64,000 bases of DNA from Hemileia vastatrix. Taxonomy: Eukaryota > Basidiomycota > Pucciniomycetes > Pucciniales > Zaghouaniaceae. Below, piece after piece: positions 10,359 to 20,634 of the stretch. The notes beneath the pieces are model-generated. The model was not told the origin of the DNA and did no database searches. It saw only the letters and a list, made by a program, of their open reading frames with translations. The translations under genes were made by a program, and so were the position numbers. Location of the stretch: contig JASXTE010000008.1 of NCBI GenBank assembly GCA_030280995.1, forward strand, positions 24,363,193 to 24,427,192. Reading direction: 5' to 3'. How positions within the stretch are numbered: the stretch's first letter is position 1; every line of letters starts with the position of its first letter.

Positions 10359-11532
10359 ATGGCACCTGTTCAACGCACTCCTCCTACAGGTGCTACTACT
10401 AGGGCTTGTGCCAGAGGCAGGCCAACAGCCACATGGCCTGTTTCCCGCACTCACTCCCTGGAACCTCTCAACCTTAGGGAACAGGGACACTCAGTCCAAT
10501 CTGTAGAAGACATCCCCCAGGATTTTGATGATTCTAGCCAGGAAGAAGAAGGAGAGGATATGATTCATGAGGCACCATCTGCCCCTGCTACTCACACTTC
10601 TGGTCAACCTTCAGAACCTGGACCATCTAATTCTCTAGAAGACTTCATGAGACTTTTCATGAAAACCCTTTCCAATCCAACGTCTTTGGAGGGATCAAAA
10701 TTCAAAACTCCTTCCATGAAATCTCCTGATAAATTCAATGGTGAAAATCCAGACAGATTTCGGCCCTTCTTGAAAACCTGAAAGCTCCTGTTCCATAACG
10801 ACCCTTGAACCTTCAATAATGACCAATCAAAGGTTGTTTACACTTCTTCATTCCTAGCCGGAAATGCAGCAAGGTGGTTCAAACCTTATCTTCTTATGCT
10901 CTCTTCAACAGAAACCCATTTACTCATTAATAACTGGAAAAAGTTCAAAGACCAACTCTTTACATTGTTTGGTGACCCTAATGAAGCTGACAACGCAGAC
11001 ATTGAACTTGATTTCCTTTGAATGAGTGATAATGGTAAAGCCTCTAAATATATCTCGAAATTCAGAGCACTTCAAACTCAAGTAGGTTGGAATGATGCTG
11101 CCCTCAGGTATCATTTCAAAAAGTGACTTCCTTTGAGGATTCTGGATCAATTAAATCTTCATGGTCAGAAGACGACTACTTTAACGGATTTAATGGATCA
11201 AACCATTGAACTCAATGGCGTCTACCAAGGATGACTTCAACATTGTTGATACGCCAAAAAATCTCAAGGCCTAAATTTTAATCAGGACCTTCTTCACACC
11301 CACGGACAACTCAATCCAATCCCAATAATGGAAAGTACAAACCTTGACCAAAAAGCTCAACCCCAGGAAATATCAGTAAAGTACTGGATCCAAAAGGGGA
11401 ACTTAAAGAAGCTGAGAGGAAGACACAAGCAGATAATGGGCTATGTATGTATTGTGGGGGTTAGCACAAGCTAGAAGATTGTGTAAAGTTGAAGGAAAGA
11501 GAAGCTACTAGTTCAAGGTCAAAAAACTAGTA
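10359..11532 (+). pseudogene. gag: E gag, decayed
   Basis: ATG at 10359 (MAPVQRTPPTGATTR), preceded by a pyrimidine-rich TTTTTTTCAG that could be a leader acceptor. An acidic linker comes first. The capsid-like core follows (KFKTPSMKSPDKFNGENPD, FLAGNAARWFKPYL, QLFTLFGDPNEADNADIELD, ILDQLNLHGQKTTTLTDLMD), typical of basidiomycete chromoviruses. A knuckle remnant, CMYCGG then HKLEDC, lies near 11437-11475 with an in-frame TAG. Stops occur near 10779, 10805, 11019 and 11124. The product would have been the structural protein of the particle. Confidence 0.8.
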
Positions 11533-11544
11533 GATAGTTTACTT

Positions 11545-14500
11545 GTGTGCAAAGCAAACTATCTTATCTCTCCCAGTGCACAGAACCTCCATTTTTTAAG
11601 GACTGGAGTTGCCTTAAATTGCTTGAGATTCATTCTTTTTAAGGAGGCTACCCCCTTCAGTTGTCTTATAGACTCTGGAGCTTCAATTTCATTTGTCAGT
11701 TTATCTTTTGTCAAGAAGTTAAAGCTGACATTCACAGATATCAATCAAACTTCAATTTTTTTTGTTGAATCAGAGGAACCCAAATATTAGGTAAAGAAGA
11801 AAGTTTTATGGGTTTTCAACTTTCTGAATTTTACCCCCTTCGAGTGGGAATTATCAGTCTTGGAAGCCCCAAGAATGGATGATTCCATCCTTGGCCATGA
11901 CTTTTTAACGCATTGGAATCCTGAAATTGATTGGTCACGTGGATTGATCACCCCACGCACTAAGTATATTTCTGATTCTTCAATGGAGGTCAATAGGGAG
12001 TTAAACAACCCTCCTGAAAATGTCCTGCTAGAGGACAAATATCCTCCAGATGACTTGCAAGCATCTGATCTTTCTCTAAATGAGCAATTGGCTAACCCTT
12101 CTAGCTCAATCACTTCACTCAAAGTGGATTTAAATTGCCTAGAAGTAGTCAAATTATGCTCTCTCAATTCTGGTCATCCCTTGACAGATTCTCTCGAAAA
12201 TGATGAGGACGACCAAATCAATGTTTAAGCCATTAAATTAACTCTACCAGAAATCCATCAAGATTTCCTCGATGTTTTCTCAATCTGCAAGGCTAATAAG
12301 TTACCACCTCATTGACCATACAACCATCAAATAGAGTTAATAGGTCCAGTACCTCTGGCAGGTCCTTTCTATTCTTTATCTAAGGACAAATCTCAAGTTC
12401 TTCTAGACAACATTTCAGAGAATGTAGCCAAAGGTTTCATCAGAGCCAGTAAATCTCCAACCGGCTTCCCTGTTCTTTTTGTAAAGAGAAAAGACGGTAG
12501 CCTTAGCTTGTGTGTTGACTATAGAAAGCTCAACACAGTTACAAAGAAGAATGCATATCCAGTTCCTCCTATGTCATTACTTCTTACCCTTTTTAATGGT
12601 ACTAATTTATTTTCTAAAATTGATCTTAGAGGTGCTTATAATCTTATTTGCATTGCGGAAGGTCATGAACCACTGACTGCAATGCACACTAGATTCGGAA
12701 GTTTTGAATATTTAGTAATGCCTTTTGGATTATGTAACACACCATCTACTTTTCAAACTTTTTTTAATGACATCTTTCAAGATGTTGTCGAACAATTTGT
12801 TGTCGTCTACTGAGACAATATTTTAATTTTCTGGAAGACACTAGATGAACATATTCATCATGTTCAACAGGTTCTAAATCGCCTTCAAGATCACGGTCTC
12901 TACGCCAAGCACAATAAATGCAAATTCCATCTTAAATCTATTGATTTTTTGGGGTTTACGTTGTCCACCAATGGTTTAGTCATGGACAACAAAAAGGTCC
13001 AAAAAATCCTGGAATGGCCTGAGCCCAAAACCGTTAAATCCCTCCAAGGATTTTTGGGTTTTTCCAATTTCTATAGAATATTTATTAAAGATTACTCAAA
13101 AACTATTTCCAATCTTACTTCTCTTCTTAGAAAAGATATTCCTTTTGTTTTTACTTCTACAGCACAAAAGGAATTCAAAACATTGAAGACTGCGTTCACC
13201 ATGGCCCCAATTCTTTGACACTTTGATCCTTCTGCTTTGAAAATAGTTGAGACAGATGCTAGCGATTATGCTATCACAGGGGTCATTTCTCAATTAAATC
13301 CTGAAACAAAATTGTTTTATCCTGTTGCTTTTGAGTCATGCAAACTCATTGCGGCAGAATTAAATTATGAAATTCATGACAAGGAGCTTTTAGCTATTAT
13401 TCATTGTCTTAAAAAATGGAGCTCTTTTCTTCTCAGCCTAGATAGTCCTTCTCAAATCCTGACTGACCATAATGCTTTAAAATACTTTATGTCTTTCAAA
13501 GTGTTAACCAGGCGTCAAGTCAGGTGGGCTGAATTTTTGTCTGAATTTCTTTTTTATATTTCCTATTGCCCAGGTAAGAACTGCATTGTCCCAGATATCC
13601 TGTCACGTCCGGACAACGTTTACCCACAGCGGGGGGACGCATTTTCTGACATGAACCCATAAAATGTGAAATCGATTTTCAACAAATCAATGTTAATGAC
13701 TCATCAACTTAATTGGATGAAAATTCAATCTTTTCAAAATCCACTATCCAACATCCTCAGAGCTCAGTCAAAGGAAAATTATTGTTTAGGGATAAAAAAA
13801 AAATACTCTTGAAGCAAGGGGTCAAAAGATTTAGTATTGAATCAGGTCTATTAGTTTTCAAAGGTAGAGTAGTCATACCCAACAATAATGAAATAAAATT
13901 ATGGATTTTCAATAGTGGACATGATTCTCCATTAGCTGGTCATTTTGGGGTTGATAAAACCTACCAGTTATTAGCAAGGGATTTCTTCTGGCCAGGAATG
14001 ACCAGAGAATTCAAGGCCTATATAAGATCTTGTTACAAGTGTAATAAGAATAAGGCTCCCCGTCACCGGAAGCATGGGTTGCTTCAACCACTTCCTATTC
14101 CCTCTAAACCTTGGGAATCTTTATTGATGGATTTTATTTCTCAACTTCCCCTTTCTAATAATTTTGATGCTATATTAGTAATATTAGATATATTTTCAAA
14201 AATGTCTATTTTCATTAAAACCACTAACACTGCTACAGCAGAAGATTTGTCAAAAAAATTTCTAGAATATGTATTTTCCAAACATGGCTTAGCTAATGAT
14301 ATTATTTCAGATAGAGGCACATTGTTTGTATCCACATTCTAAACTCAATTGTGTCAACAACTCAATATCACGAGGCATCTCTCTTTGGCCTATCATCCTG
14401 AAACCAATGGGCAAACAGAAAGGGTCAACCAAATCCTCGAACAATACCTTTGAATGTATGTCAGTTACCAACAAGACAATTGGACCACATGGTTACCATT

Positions 14501-15175
14501 GGCTGAATTTTCTTATAATAACTCGACTCATTCTTTGACACAAAAATCTCCTTTCAAAACTGTTTATGGAAGACATCCTTGATTCAACTCAATCCATGTA
14601 GGAACTAGTCATCCTGCGGAACGTTATCTTCAAACCATATCATGACTCCAAGAAGAACTTAAATCAAACTTGGAATTAGCGATTCGAAGGTACAAGGAAC
14701 AGGCCAACAAACATCAACAATCTGCTCCTTCCTTTAAACCAGGCGACAAAGTATGGCTTGATGCACAAAACATTCAAACAACTCGACCATCAAAAAAACT
14801 GGCGAAAGGCGCTTGGGAACATTCAAAATCGACTCCAAAGTCTCTAAAACTGCATTTTGACTCAAACTACTTCCTAAATAGCAGGCTATTCACCCTGTTT
14901 TCCACGTATCTCTCCTGGAACTGGCTTGAGAAACATACCCAGGCAGGAACCAACCTCCTCCGGAACTGGTCGAAGTAGAAGACCATCTAGAGTGGGAAGG
15001 AAGCCGTATCCTTGATTCAAGAATGTGCAAGGGGAAACTTTAATACCTCATGGAATGGGAAGGCTTCCTTGATGACTCAGAAAAAACATCCTGGGAACCA
15101 GCCATCAATGTTTCTAACGCCCCTGAACTCCTAAAATCTTTTCATCTTAAATATCCGTTAAAACCAAAACCTTAG
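11545..15175 (+). pseudogene. pol: E protease, RT, RNase H, integrase and chromodomain, decayed
   Basis: Protease LIDSGASISFVS is near 11665. RT runs about 12250-13000 (LCVDYRKLNTVTKKNAYPVP, YLVMPFGLCNTPSTFQ). Its active site is broken: the YxDD position reads Tyr-stop-Asp-Asn at about 12808-12820. RNase H starts near 13219 (VETDASDYAITGVISQ). Integrase has the HHCC zinc region (13920-14050, HDSPLAGHFGVDKTYQLL, SCYKCNKNKA) and the D,D-35-E core ([42 protein letters not shown]). The C-terminus at about 14975-15175 is a chromodomain in another frame (YLMEWEGF, SWEPAINV, ending at TAG 15173). Chromodomains target integration to marked heterochromatin. Many stops and frameshifts. Confidence 0.85.
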
Positions 15176-16080
15176 AACTCTCTTTTATTGTTCTCTTCTC
15201 TTGACTTTTTTTTCTTTTCTTTCTCTTTTCTTTTCTTTTCTTAAAATCCTAAAACTTTTTCCCTTCTAAAAATCCTTACTCTGTTCTTCTTTTTTCTTTT
15301 CAAAAACTTTTTTCAACCTTCTTTAAAAATAAATAAATAAACTAAATAAATAAAATAAAATAAAATTAAATTAAATTAAATTAAATTAAAAAGTTAAAAT
15401 TAAAAAATAAAATAAAATAAAATAATAAAAATAAAGTCTTATAATTCATTAAAATAAAATCTTAAAAATCAGTAATTCTTTTAATTTTCTCTCTTTTCAC
15501 CTTTCAAACTTTTTTTCTTTTCCCTTATTTCTTTTTCTTTGAACTATCAAAATTTTTCACAAACTCAATACAACAATCTTTCTCACACTTCACTTCAACC
15601 TTTAAATCTCTCTTTTAAAATTCTTTGAACAAATTACTTCTTTCTTTCAAATTCTTTTTTCAAAACTATTTTTCTCTTTCTTTTCAAATAACCAAAATTC
15701 CTCAAAAACTTCAATAAATAAACTTTCACGAATAAATTTTTTTTCTCTCATTAAATTTTCATTTCAAAAGAAATTGTTTCAATAAACTATTTTTTCTCTT
15801 CTTACTTAAATTTTTTCTTTTTCAAACTTAAACTAAAATTTCCTCAAACATTTTTTTTTCCTTTTTCTTTTTCTTTTTCAAAATCTTATAAGATATATAT
15901 TAAAATTTCAATTTAAACAACAAAATAAAATAAATACACAAATTACTTTCTATTTTTCCTTTTTCCTTTCTTTCTTTTTTTTCTCTTTCCATTTCAAATT
16001 TTCTCCTGTATTTTTTCCCGAACCAATTTCTTTGTTTTTTCCAAAACCACCCTTATTTCCTTCCTACATTTCTCAAATAC
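15176..16080. repeat. CT-rich low-complexity tract in element E
   Basis: About 0.9 kb of C/T-rich, T-run-rich sequence with an AAATT-type microsatellite at about 15345-15435. It lies between the end of pol and the antisense gene. No protein is supported except the last codons of the antisense gene (15994-16080). On the antisense strand the tract is purine-rich and would form that gene's 3' untranslated region. Confidence 0.6.
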
Positions 16081-16943
16081 CTCCTCCTCTCCTACCAGTA
16101 CCACTTCTCCAATCTCCAGTAATTATTCTGCCACATCGAAGGAGGCGGCATTGACAATCTTGTCAATCTCATTCCTTAAATGTTTGATGAATTGAGCTTC
16201 TTGACCCTGCCGAGGTTTCTTTGACCATACCTGGTCAAGGGTTTCCTTGTTATCCTCCCTCAAATCAACCACCAGTTGACTTGCCTCAATTGGCAGTGAT
16301 GGCACAGCTTCCACAATTGGAGCTTCCGCGATGACATCTGAATTCTAAAAACATACAGTCATCAGTAACAAAATTTTTGAAATTAAAAAAAAAAAAGCAG
16401 ACTTACTTCGAAAAACGGGTCAGCCTCTAAAAATAACTTCAGGGTGACCTCCACTGTCACTTCCTTCTCCTATTCATCATCTTTGATGACTATCTGCCGC
16501 TTCTTTGGAGTCCACCTTGAGATGGGGACTTCATCCTCATCCTCTTCAACCAATTCATCTACCTCCTCTTACACCCCTCATCTTTTACCTTTGGCCTGGG
16601 TTAACCAGGCTGCCACGGTTTCCTCAACCTCCTCCTCAACCTCTTCCACCGCCCAATCTTCCCAGATGTCTTCGACCACCTCTTTGGTCTTGGGGATTAC
16701 CCAGTATTTAGTTTTGGTAAACCGTCGTTCGATGTCCACGTTTTTTGATAGGGCATCACACGTCACCCGTCTCCAGCGGCAAAACTCGCATTTCTGGCGA
16801 GGACATTGTGTAGCCGTGCTTTTGACGCAAAAATATTCCATCGATTGGCAGGCCGTGCAGGCTTGGAAGTATTGACAGCTAACAATTCCACCATCCGCTT
16901 TGGGGTGTGGAGGCGTGGGAGTTGGGGTAGGACAAGTCAACAT
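15994..16943 (-). pseudogene. Antisense Zn2Cys6-type gene carried by element E, decayed
   Basis: Encoded opposite to gag-pol, between pol and the 3' LTR. ATG at 16943 (MLTCPTPTPTPPHPKADGG) lies 84 bases below a TATA box. The Cys cluster has spacing CX2CX6CX12CX2CX6C (CTACQSMEYFC ... CEFCRWRRVTC, residues about 29-62), which is the binuclear zinc-cluster spacing of fungal regulators, though without the usual Arg/Lys-rich first loop. An acidic Glu-rich stretch follows (VEEVEEEVEETVAAW), then a basic PKKRQ patch and a C-terminal helical, charged part. The intron at 16406-16345 keeps the frame exactly. Spliced length is about 295 codons. In-frame stops (TGA, TAA and TAG in exon 1 at about 16450-16580, and TAA at 16123) show decay. 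Role unknown; DNA binding or regulation is an inference. Confidence 0.65.
16345..16406 (-). other. Intron of the antisense gene in E
   Basis: 62 bases: donor GAA then GTAAGTCTG, branch-point candidate TACTGAT, acceptor TGTTTTTAG then AATTCAG. Removal joins exon 1 (179 codons, phase 0) to exon 2 in one frame. A chance ORF would not be expected to show this. Confidence 0.65.
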
Positions 16944-17026
16944 AATAAATTGAAAATAATTAAAAAAAAGAGAGTTGAGAGAAAGTAGTGTGGGAAGAAT
17001 ATGTCTCACGCTCAACAGAGCTTGCG

Positions 17027-17034
17027 TTTTTATA
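17027..17034 (-). promoter_or_regulatory. TATA box of the antisense gene in E
   Basis: GGGTATAAAAACGC on the minus strand. The start codon is 84 bases downstream, after a pyrimidine-rich leader. A solo LTR (17043-18133) is inserted immediately upstream of the box, in the same orientation as the gene. Confidence 0.5.
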
Positions 17035-17042
17035 CCCGGTAT

Positions 17043-18133
17043 GGTAAGGTAAACTCTTACAGTCGCCTTGCTGTAAGCAGAATCCGGAGGAGATGTGTGG
17101 ATTTAGTGGAAAACCCCGTCCTTCCAACAAAAATATCAAAGTAGGTGTTCTAAATCACTAAGCTAACCAGTCTGCCTGGATCTGATTGATAAAAAATAAT
17201 GAAACTCTTAAATGTTTAACGCTTATTGAGATTTAAGTAAAAGTGGCTGTTGAGAAAGAAATACTGATTACAACAATTAAGGTGTACCAGTGAAAGATCT
17301 GAAAAGATTGACTTTTATGTTTTTATAATAATTTGAATTTTTATGAGACAGCAATAATCAAGTCCCATTGATGAAGACCTTTCTAAAGATACCCTGTATG
17401 AAGTGTGATTTAAATTGTTGAATAGTATTTCTAAAATGTTATATATAAAATATAAAGTTATAAGGTTATTAAAAATTTATTTAATTTGTTGAGTAATAAA
17501 AAATGAGACCGTGGTGGTTAAAGATTAAGCTGTATGATGTATCCCCCCCTCTCAATTTCGAGTTTGAGACACCCTTAAGTATACCTAGTCATGTGCCTAA
17601 GTTTCCCTTCCAGAGCTCAGCCAGAGTCAATCCGGAGCCCGTACGGAGCCCGCACGGAGTCCGTCCAGACTCAATTAGAACCTTTAAAAATATAATAAAA
17701 AAATGTAGAAAAATTACACATAATAGAACCACTTCCCCTTTACATTCCAAACTTATTTTTGTAGTCTGCGCAGCTCTAATCACCCTGTGAAAATTCATCA
17801 AAGTTAAGTAATTTCTAAAAACGTAAATATTTCTATAAAACTTTAAAATTCATTTAAAAATATAAAAAAAATAGTAAAAATTCTGGGAAAGTTTCCCAAG
17901 GTTCTTCAGTGACTCGACTTGATACTTATAAACTCTTCAGACTGTAAAAATAAGTTTTCTCCGTAAAATAAATTGTTTTCACATAGGCGTTTGCTCTTGA
18001 CCAGTTTCTTCATACTTAAAACTCAAATAAATTAAATAAAACCCTTTTATAAAAAAATAATAACGCCAATCTTGCAAGCCATAATAACTCCATTTACGTA
18101 CTTAGGTGCCATACTAAACTTTAGGCTACCACA
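17043..18133 (-). repeat. Solo LTR of the C/D family nested in E
   Basis: Reverse-strand copy of the LTR at 1052-2176 (minus strand starts TGTGGTAGCCTAAAG). It lies 9 bases before the E 3' LTR. Flanks CCCGG and CTGGG may be a diverged target duplication. The two copies are highly similar to each other, more so than to the C and D LTRs. Small ORFs inside it, for example 17503-17790, are not supported as genes. Confidence 0.8.
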
Positions 18134-18142
18134 CTGGGCATC

Positions 18143-18934
18143 TGTCACACGCCATGTGACACTCGAGGAAAAAGCAGCTCATTAAATCAATAATACAGAG
18201 GTCTATATCCATACTCGAAGCACAGAAAACAATTCTACATAGCAACTGCAACTTTCCTTTGTGTACTCACTATTCAACCACGCTAGTCTAAACTTTAAAT
18301 CTAAATTAGTCAATCTCTCAATAGTGTGTTTAGCCTTTTCTTTGATAAGTGACACACAGCGCAATAGTTAATGTAATATTCGGCTAAAAGGTTTATTAAG
18401 TATCTGTGGGTTATTAACAGTGGTAGTGTGCATGGACAGGATGGTTAGTGGAGGATTAAAGGGTTAATGGATGTTAGTGAGGAGGTTACAGGTGTAACAG
18501 GTGTATTTTTGTAGGTCTGTGGAGTGTGGAATGATGGATGGGTATGAGGTCAATGCAAGGAAGGGGTTGGATTGTGGTTCAATATTTCTTTAGAATTAAA
18601 TTATAAAACGTATATATAGTTAATAGTGGTAAAGCTTCAGGTTAAATCATTATTATTGTAAATTTCCTTATTTTTCTCAGTAATCATTTCTAAATCTTAA
18701 ATCTTTGATTATTGAGTTTCCAACCCTTTGTGAGATCTTAAGAATATTAATATTACCTTTAAATCATATTAGAATTCTTATCGAACATATCTCAAAGCAG
18801 TAACTCTTCCTTTGAGTCATCTTTGAATCACTTCCTCAAACATTTCCTCTGTGCTTCGAAGAAGTTTCTAAACTACTCTCTTTATCTCACTTCCACGAAC
18901 ACCCTCAACCTTGTGCGTAGGTCGCCCAGTGACA
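18143..18934 (+). repeat. 3' LTR of element E
   Basis: 792 bp, TGTCACACGCCATGTGAC to GCCCAGTGACA. It is preceded by GGGCATC and followed by target duplication ATGAT. It lacks the TATA box present in the 5' LTR. Confidence 0.9.
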
Positions 18935-19286
18935 ATGATAAATCTTCAGTAGTTTGTAAAGTATCACAACCTACTCCAAAATATGATTCAGCCTTAAAAT
19001 CAAATGGTAAAACTTCTTTTTCACCAAAAAATAGTTTTTATGGTGAATATCTAGTTGTCCTTTTGGCAGTTATTCTGTCAGTAAATAAAACTAATGGTAA
19101 ATAGTGCCTCCAATTTTTAGCATTTATCCCACACATCTTAACCAAAGCATCCTTAATAGCTTGATGTCCTAATTATACCATTCTTACAGCTTCAGGATAA
19201 TATAAGGTTTCTACCTTAACCTTTTATCAAACTTTTGATATGGCTTCCCTAAGCTCTGCCCCAAACTCAGGACCTTCATCAACCAT
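18935..19286 (-). pseudogene. Element D integrase fragment
   Basis: Minus strand reads VDEGPEFGAELREAISKV, then YYPEAVRMV, HQAIKDALVKMCG, RHYLPLVLF and LPFDFKAESYFGVG. This matches element C at 51570-51900 (VDGDPEFVTEFIEA, HQVVKDALV). Upstream it continues at 29217 after removal of the J LTR; downstream it continues at 9472 after removal of E. Confidence 0.75.
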
Positions 19287-19787
19287 TGTAGAAAGAGAGT
19301 TCTATAATACTAAGCTATAGACACTATCTGAGATGGGTTTGTTCTCATTTCTAAACTAATTCAAAAGAAGCTCCTTTCACTCTATTATTTAAAAATAGTG
19401 AAAGCAAGTGTTATAAGTGTGGTTATATATTTTGGGGAAGAAAGTAAAATGGGTTAATAGAGACCTTTCTTAAAGAAAGAAATAATATATTTTAATATAA
19501 GTAACCTATCTGTTGGATAGATATACTCTCAGTCACTCCCTCTTGAAGCGCTCTATCTATTACTATCCTTACTGTAGCAATAAAATATCTCTACAGTGCT
19601 ACATCTAGTATGCACACCCAATGTGAACAAAAAAATAAAATATATCTAAATTTTTTTTCTACAAATAGTAATTCTACTTCACTCTTTATTTTTCTATACT
19701 ACCCTATCTACACTAAATTTCTTTCTTCACACCTCCCTCCTTTTAAAAGTGAGTTCCCTTTTATATATATTGTATGTTCAGTGCATC
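19287..19787 (-). repeat. Family J solo LTR, 3' part
   Basis: Minus-strand end CTATAGCTTAGTATTATAG ... TTTCTACA, matching J2 (ends 31754) and J3 (ends 58101). The rest of this LTR is at 28420-29216; element A2 separates the parts. Combined length about 1.3 kb, starting TGTAG and ending CTACA. It is inserted in the D integrase with a 4-5 bp ATGG duplication. Confidence 0.75.
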
Positions 19788-20595
19788 TTTCAAAGGGTCT
19801 TTTTGGTCTAGAAAGTTTTTAGCGGAGGTCTAAGGGCGGTGATAGGTGGATTTTTGGATTTCAAAGCTAAAGTACGTATGTATTATCTTTTATTTGCTTT
19901 ACTCAATTTAAAGAGGTAAAAAGTTTATAAATATTATTATAATTAATGATTTAGAATTACGTGTTTGTAAATACTAAAAGCAATAAGTAATAGTAATAAT
20001 TATTTTAATGGTAGTAAATGGCTTTAATAAAATAAGTAAGTAATTGTGTGATCAAAAACAACCAGAAAGGGAGCCCTTATATAGGCAAAAAAGAGACAAA
20101 GCACAGTGTTAAAATCCTAAATACAGTAGTCTGAAAGAAGAAAAGAATATTCCAGAAAAAAAATATTTTCAAATAATAAGTTTGTTCCAAAAAGAAGGTT
20201 TCAGAAAAGTGTATTTACTGTATATGACAGAAGTAAATTTGTTTATTTAAAATTAACTGTAAATGTCAATTCTAAATAGGTAATTTGAATTTTTTATATA
20301 TATTTTTTTTTTGAATATTAAATTTTGTTTCAATTTGAAATTTTTTATTTTAATATTAATTTTTATTTCTCTTAACCTGTCATTGAGCACAGTGTTAGAA
20401 AATAAAAATATAACGGACGTTTTAATATTAATTTTAATTATTTACTAACTTTACCTTTTTGTAATTAGTTAATTTATTATAAGTAAATTTAATGTAAATA
20501 TATTATAATTAATAAAAATAAAAATAATAAGGCGTGGCTTTATCCCAGTAAATAATTAATTAATTTACTGGGTAAGTCTAGCAGCCTGGCTGACA
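19788..20595 (-). repeat. 3' LTR of A2
   Basis: 808 bp. The minus-strand start TGTCAGCCAGGCTGC at 20595 directly follows the polypurine tract. The minus-strand end (CCCTTTGAAA) has a mutated terminus compared with TTCGACA in the 5' LTR. Confidence 0.9.
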
Positions 20596-20614
20596 CTCCC
20601 TCACTCTAAAAAAA
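20596..20614 (-). other. Polypurine tract of A2
   Basis: Minus strand TTTTTTTAGAGTGAGGGAG immediately before the 3' LTR. F has nearly the same tract (37067-37086). Confidence 0.7.
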
Positions 20615-20634
20615 CAATAAAAAAAATTCTATGA

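Larger units (their letters stand above)
9473..18934 (+). mobile_element. Complete Ty3/gypsy chromovirus E
   Basis: Flanked by 5-bp target duplications ATGAT (9468-9472 and 18935-18939). LTRs of 809 and 792 bp start TGTCAC and end GTGACA. Order: 5' LTR, gag, protease-RT-RNase H-integrase-chromodomain, CT-rich tract, antisense zinc-cluster gene, nested solo LTR, 3' LTR. It lies inside the integrase of element D. The LTRs differ at several per cent of positions and the coding region has many stops, so it is not recent. Confidence 0.9.

Noticed and set aside
16444..16875. Plus-strand Ser/Thr-rich ORF and overlapping 16505-16711 ORF
   Set aside because: They lie opposite the antisense zinc-cluster gene, and their composition is the complement of its acidic region. 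No start context or domain.
17503..17790. ORF starting MRPWWLKIKLYDVS, also found at 1507-1713
   Set aside because: Both lie inside copies of the same LTR, and the shared sequence is due to repeat identity. No full-length counterpart in the C or D LTRs.
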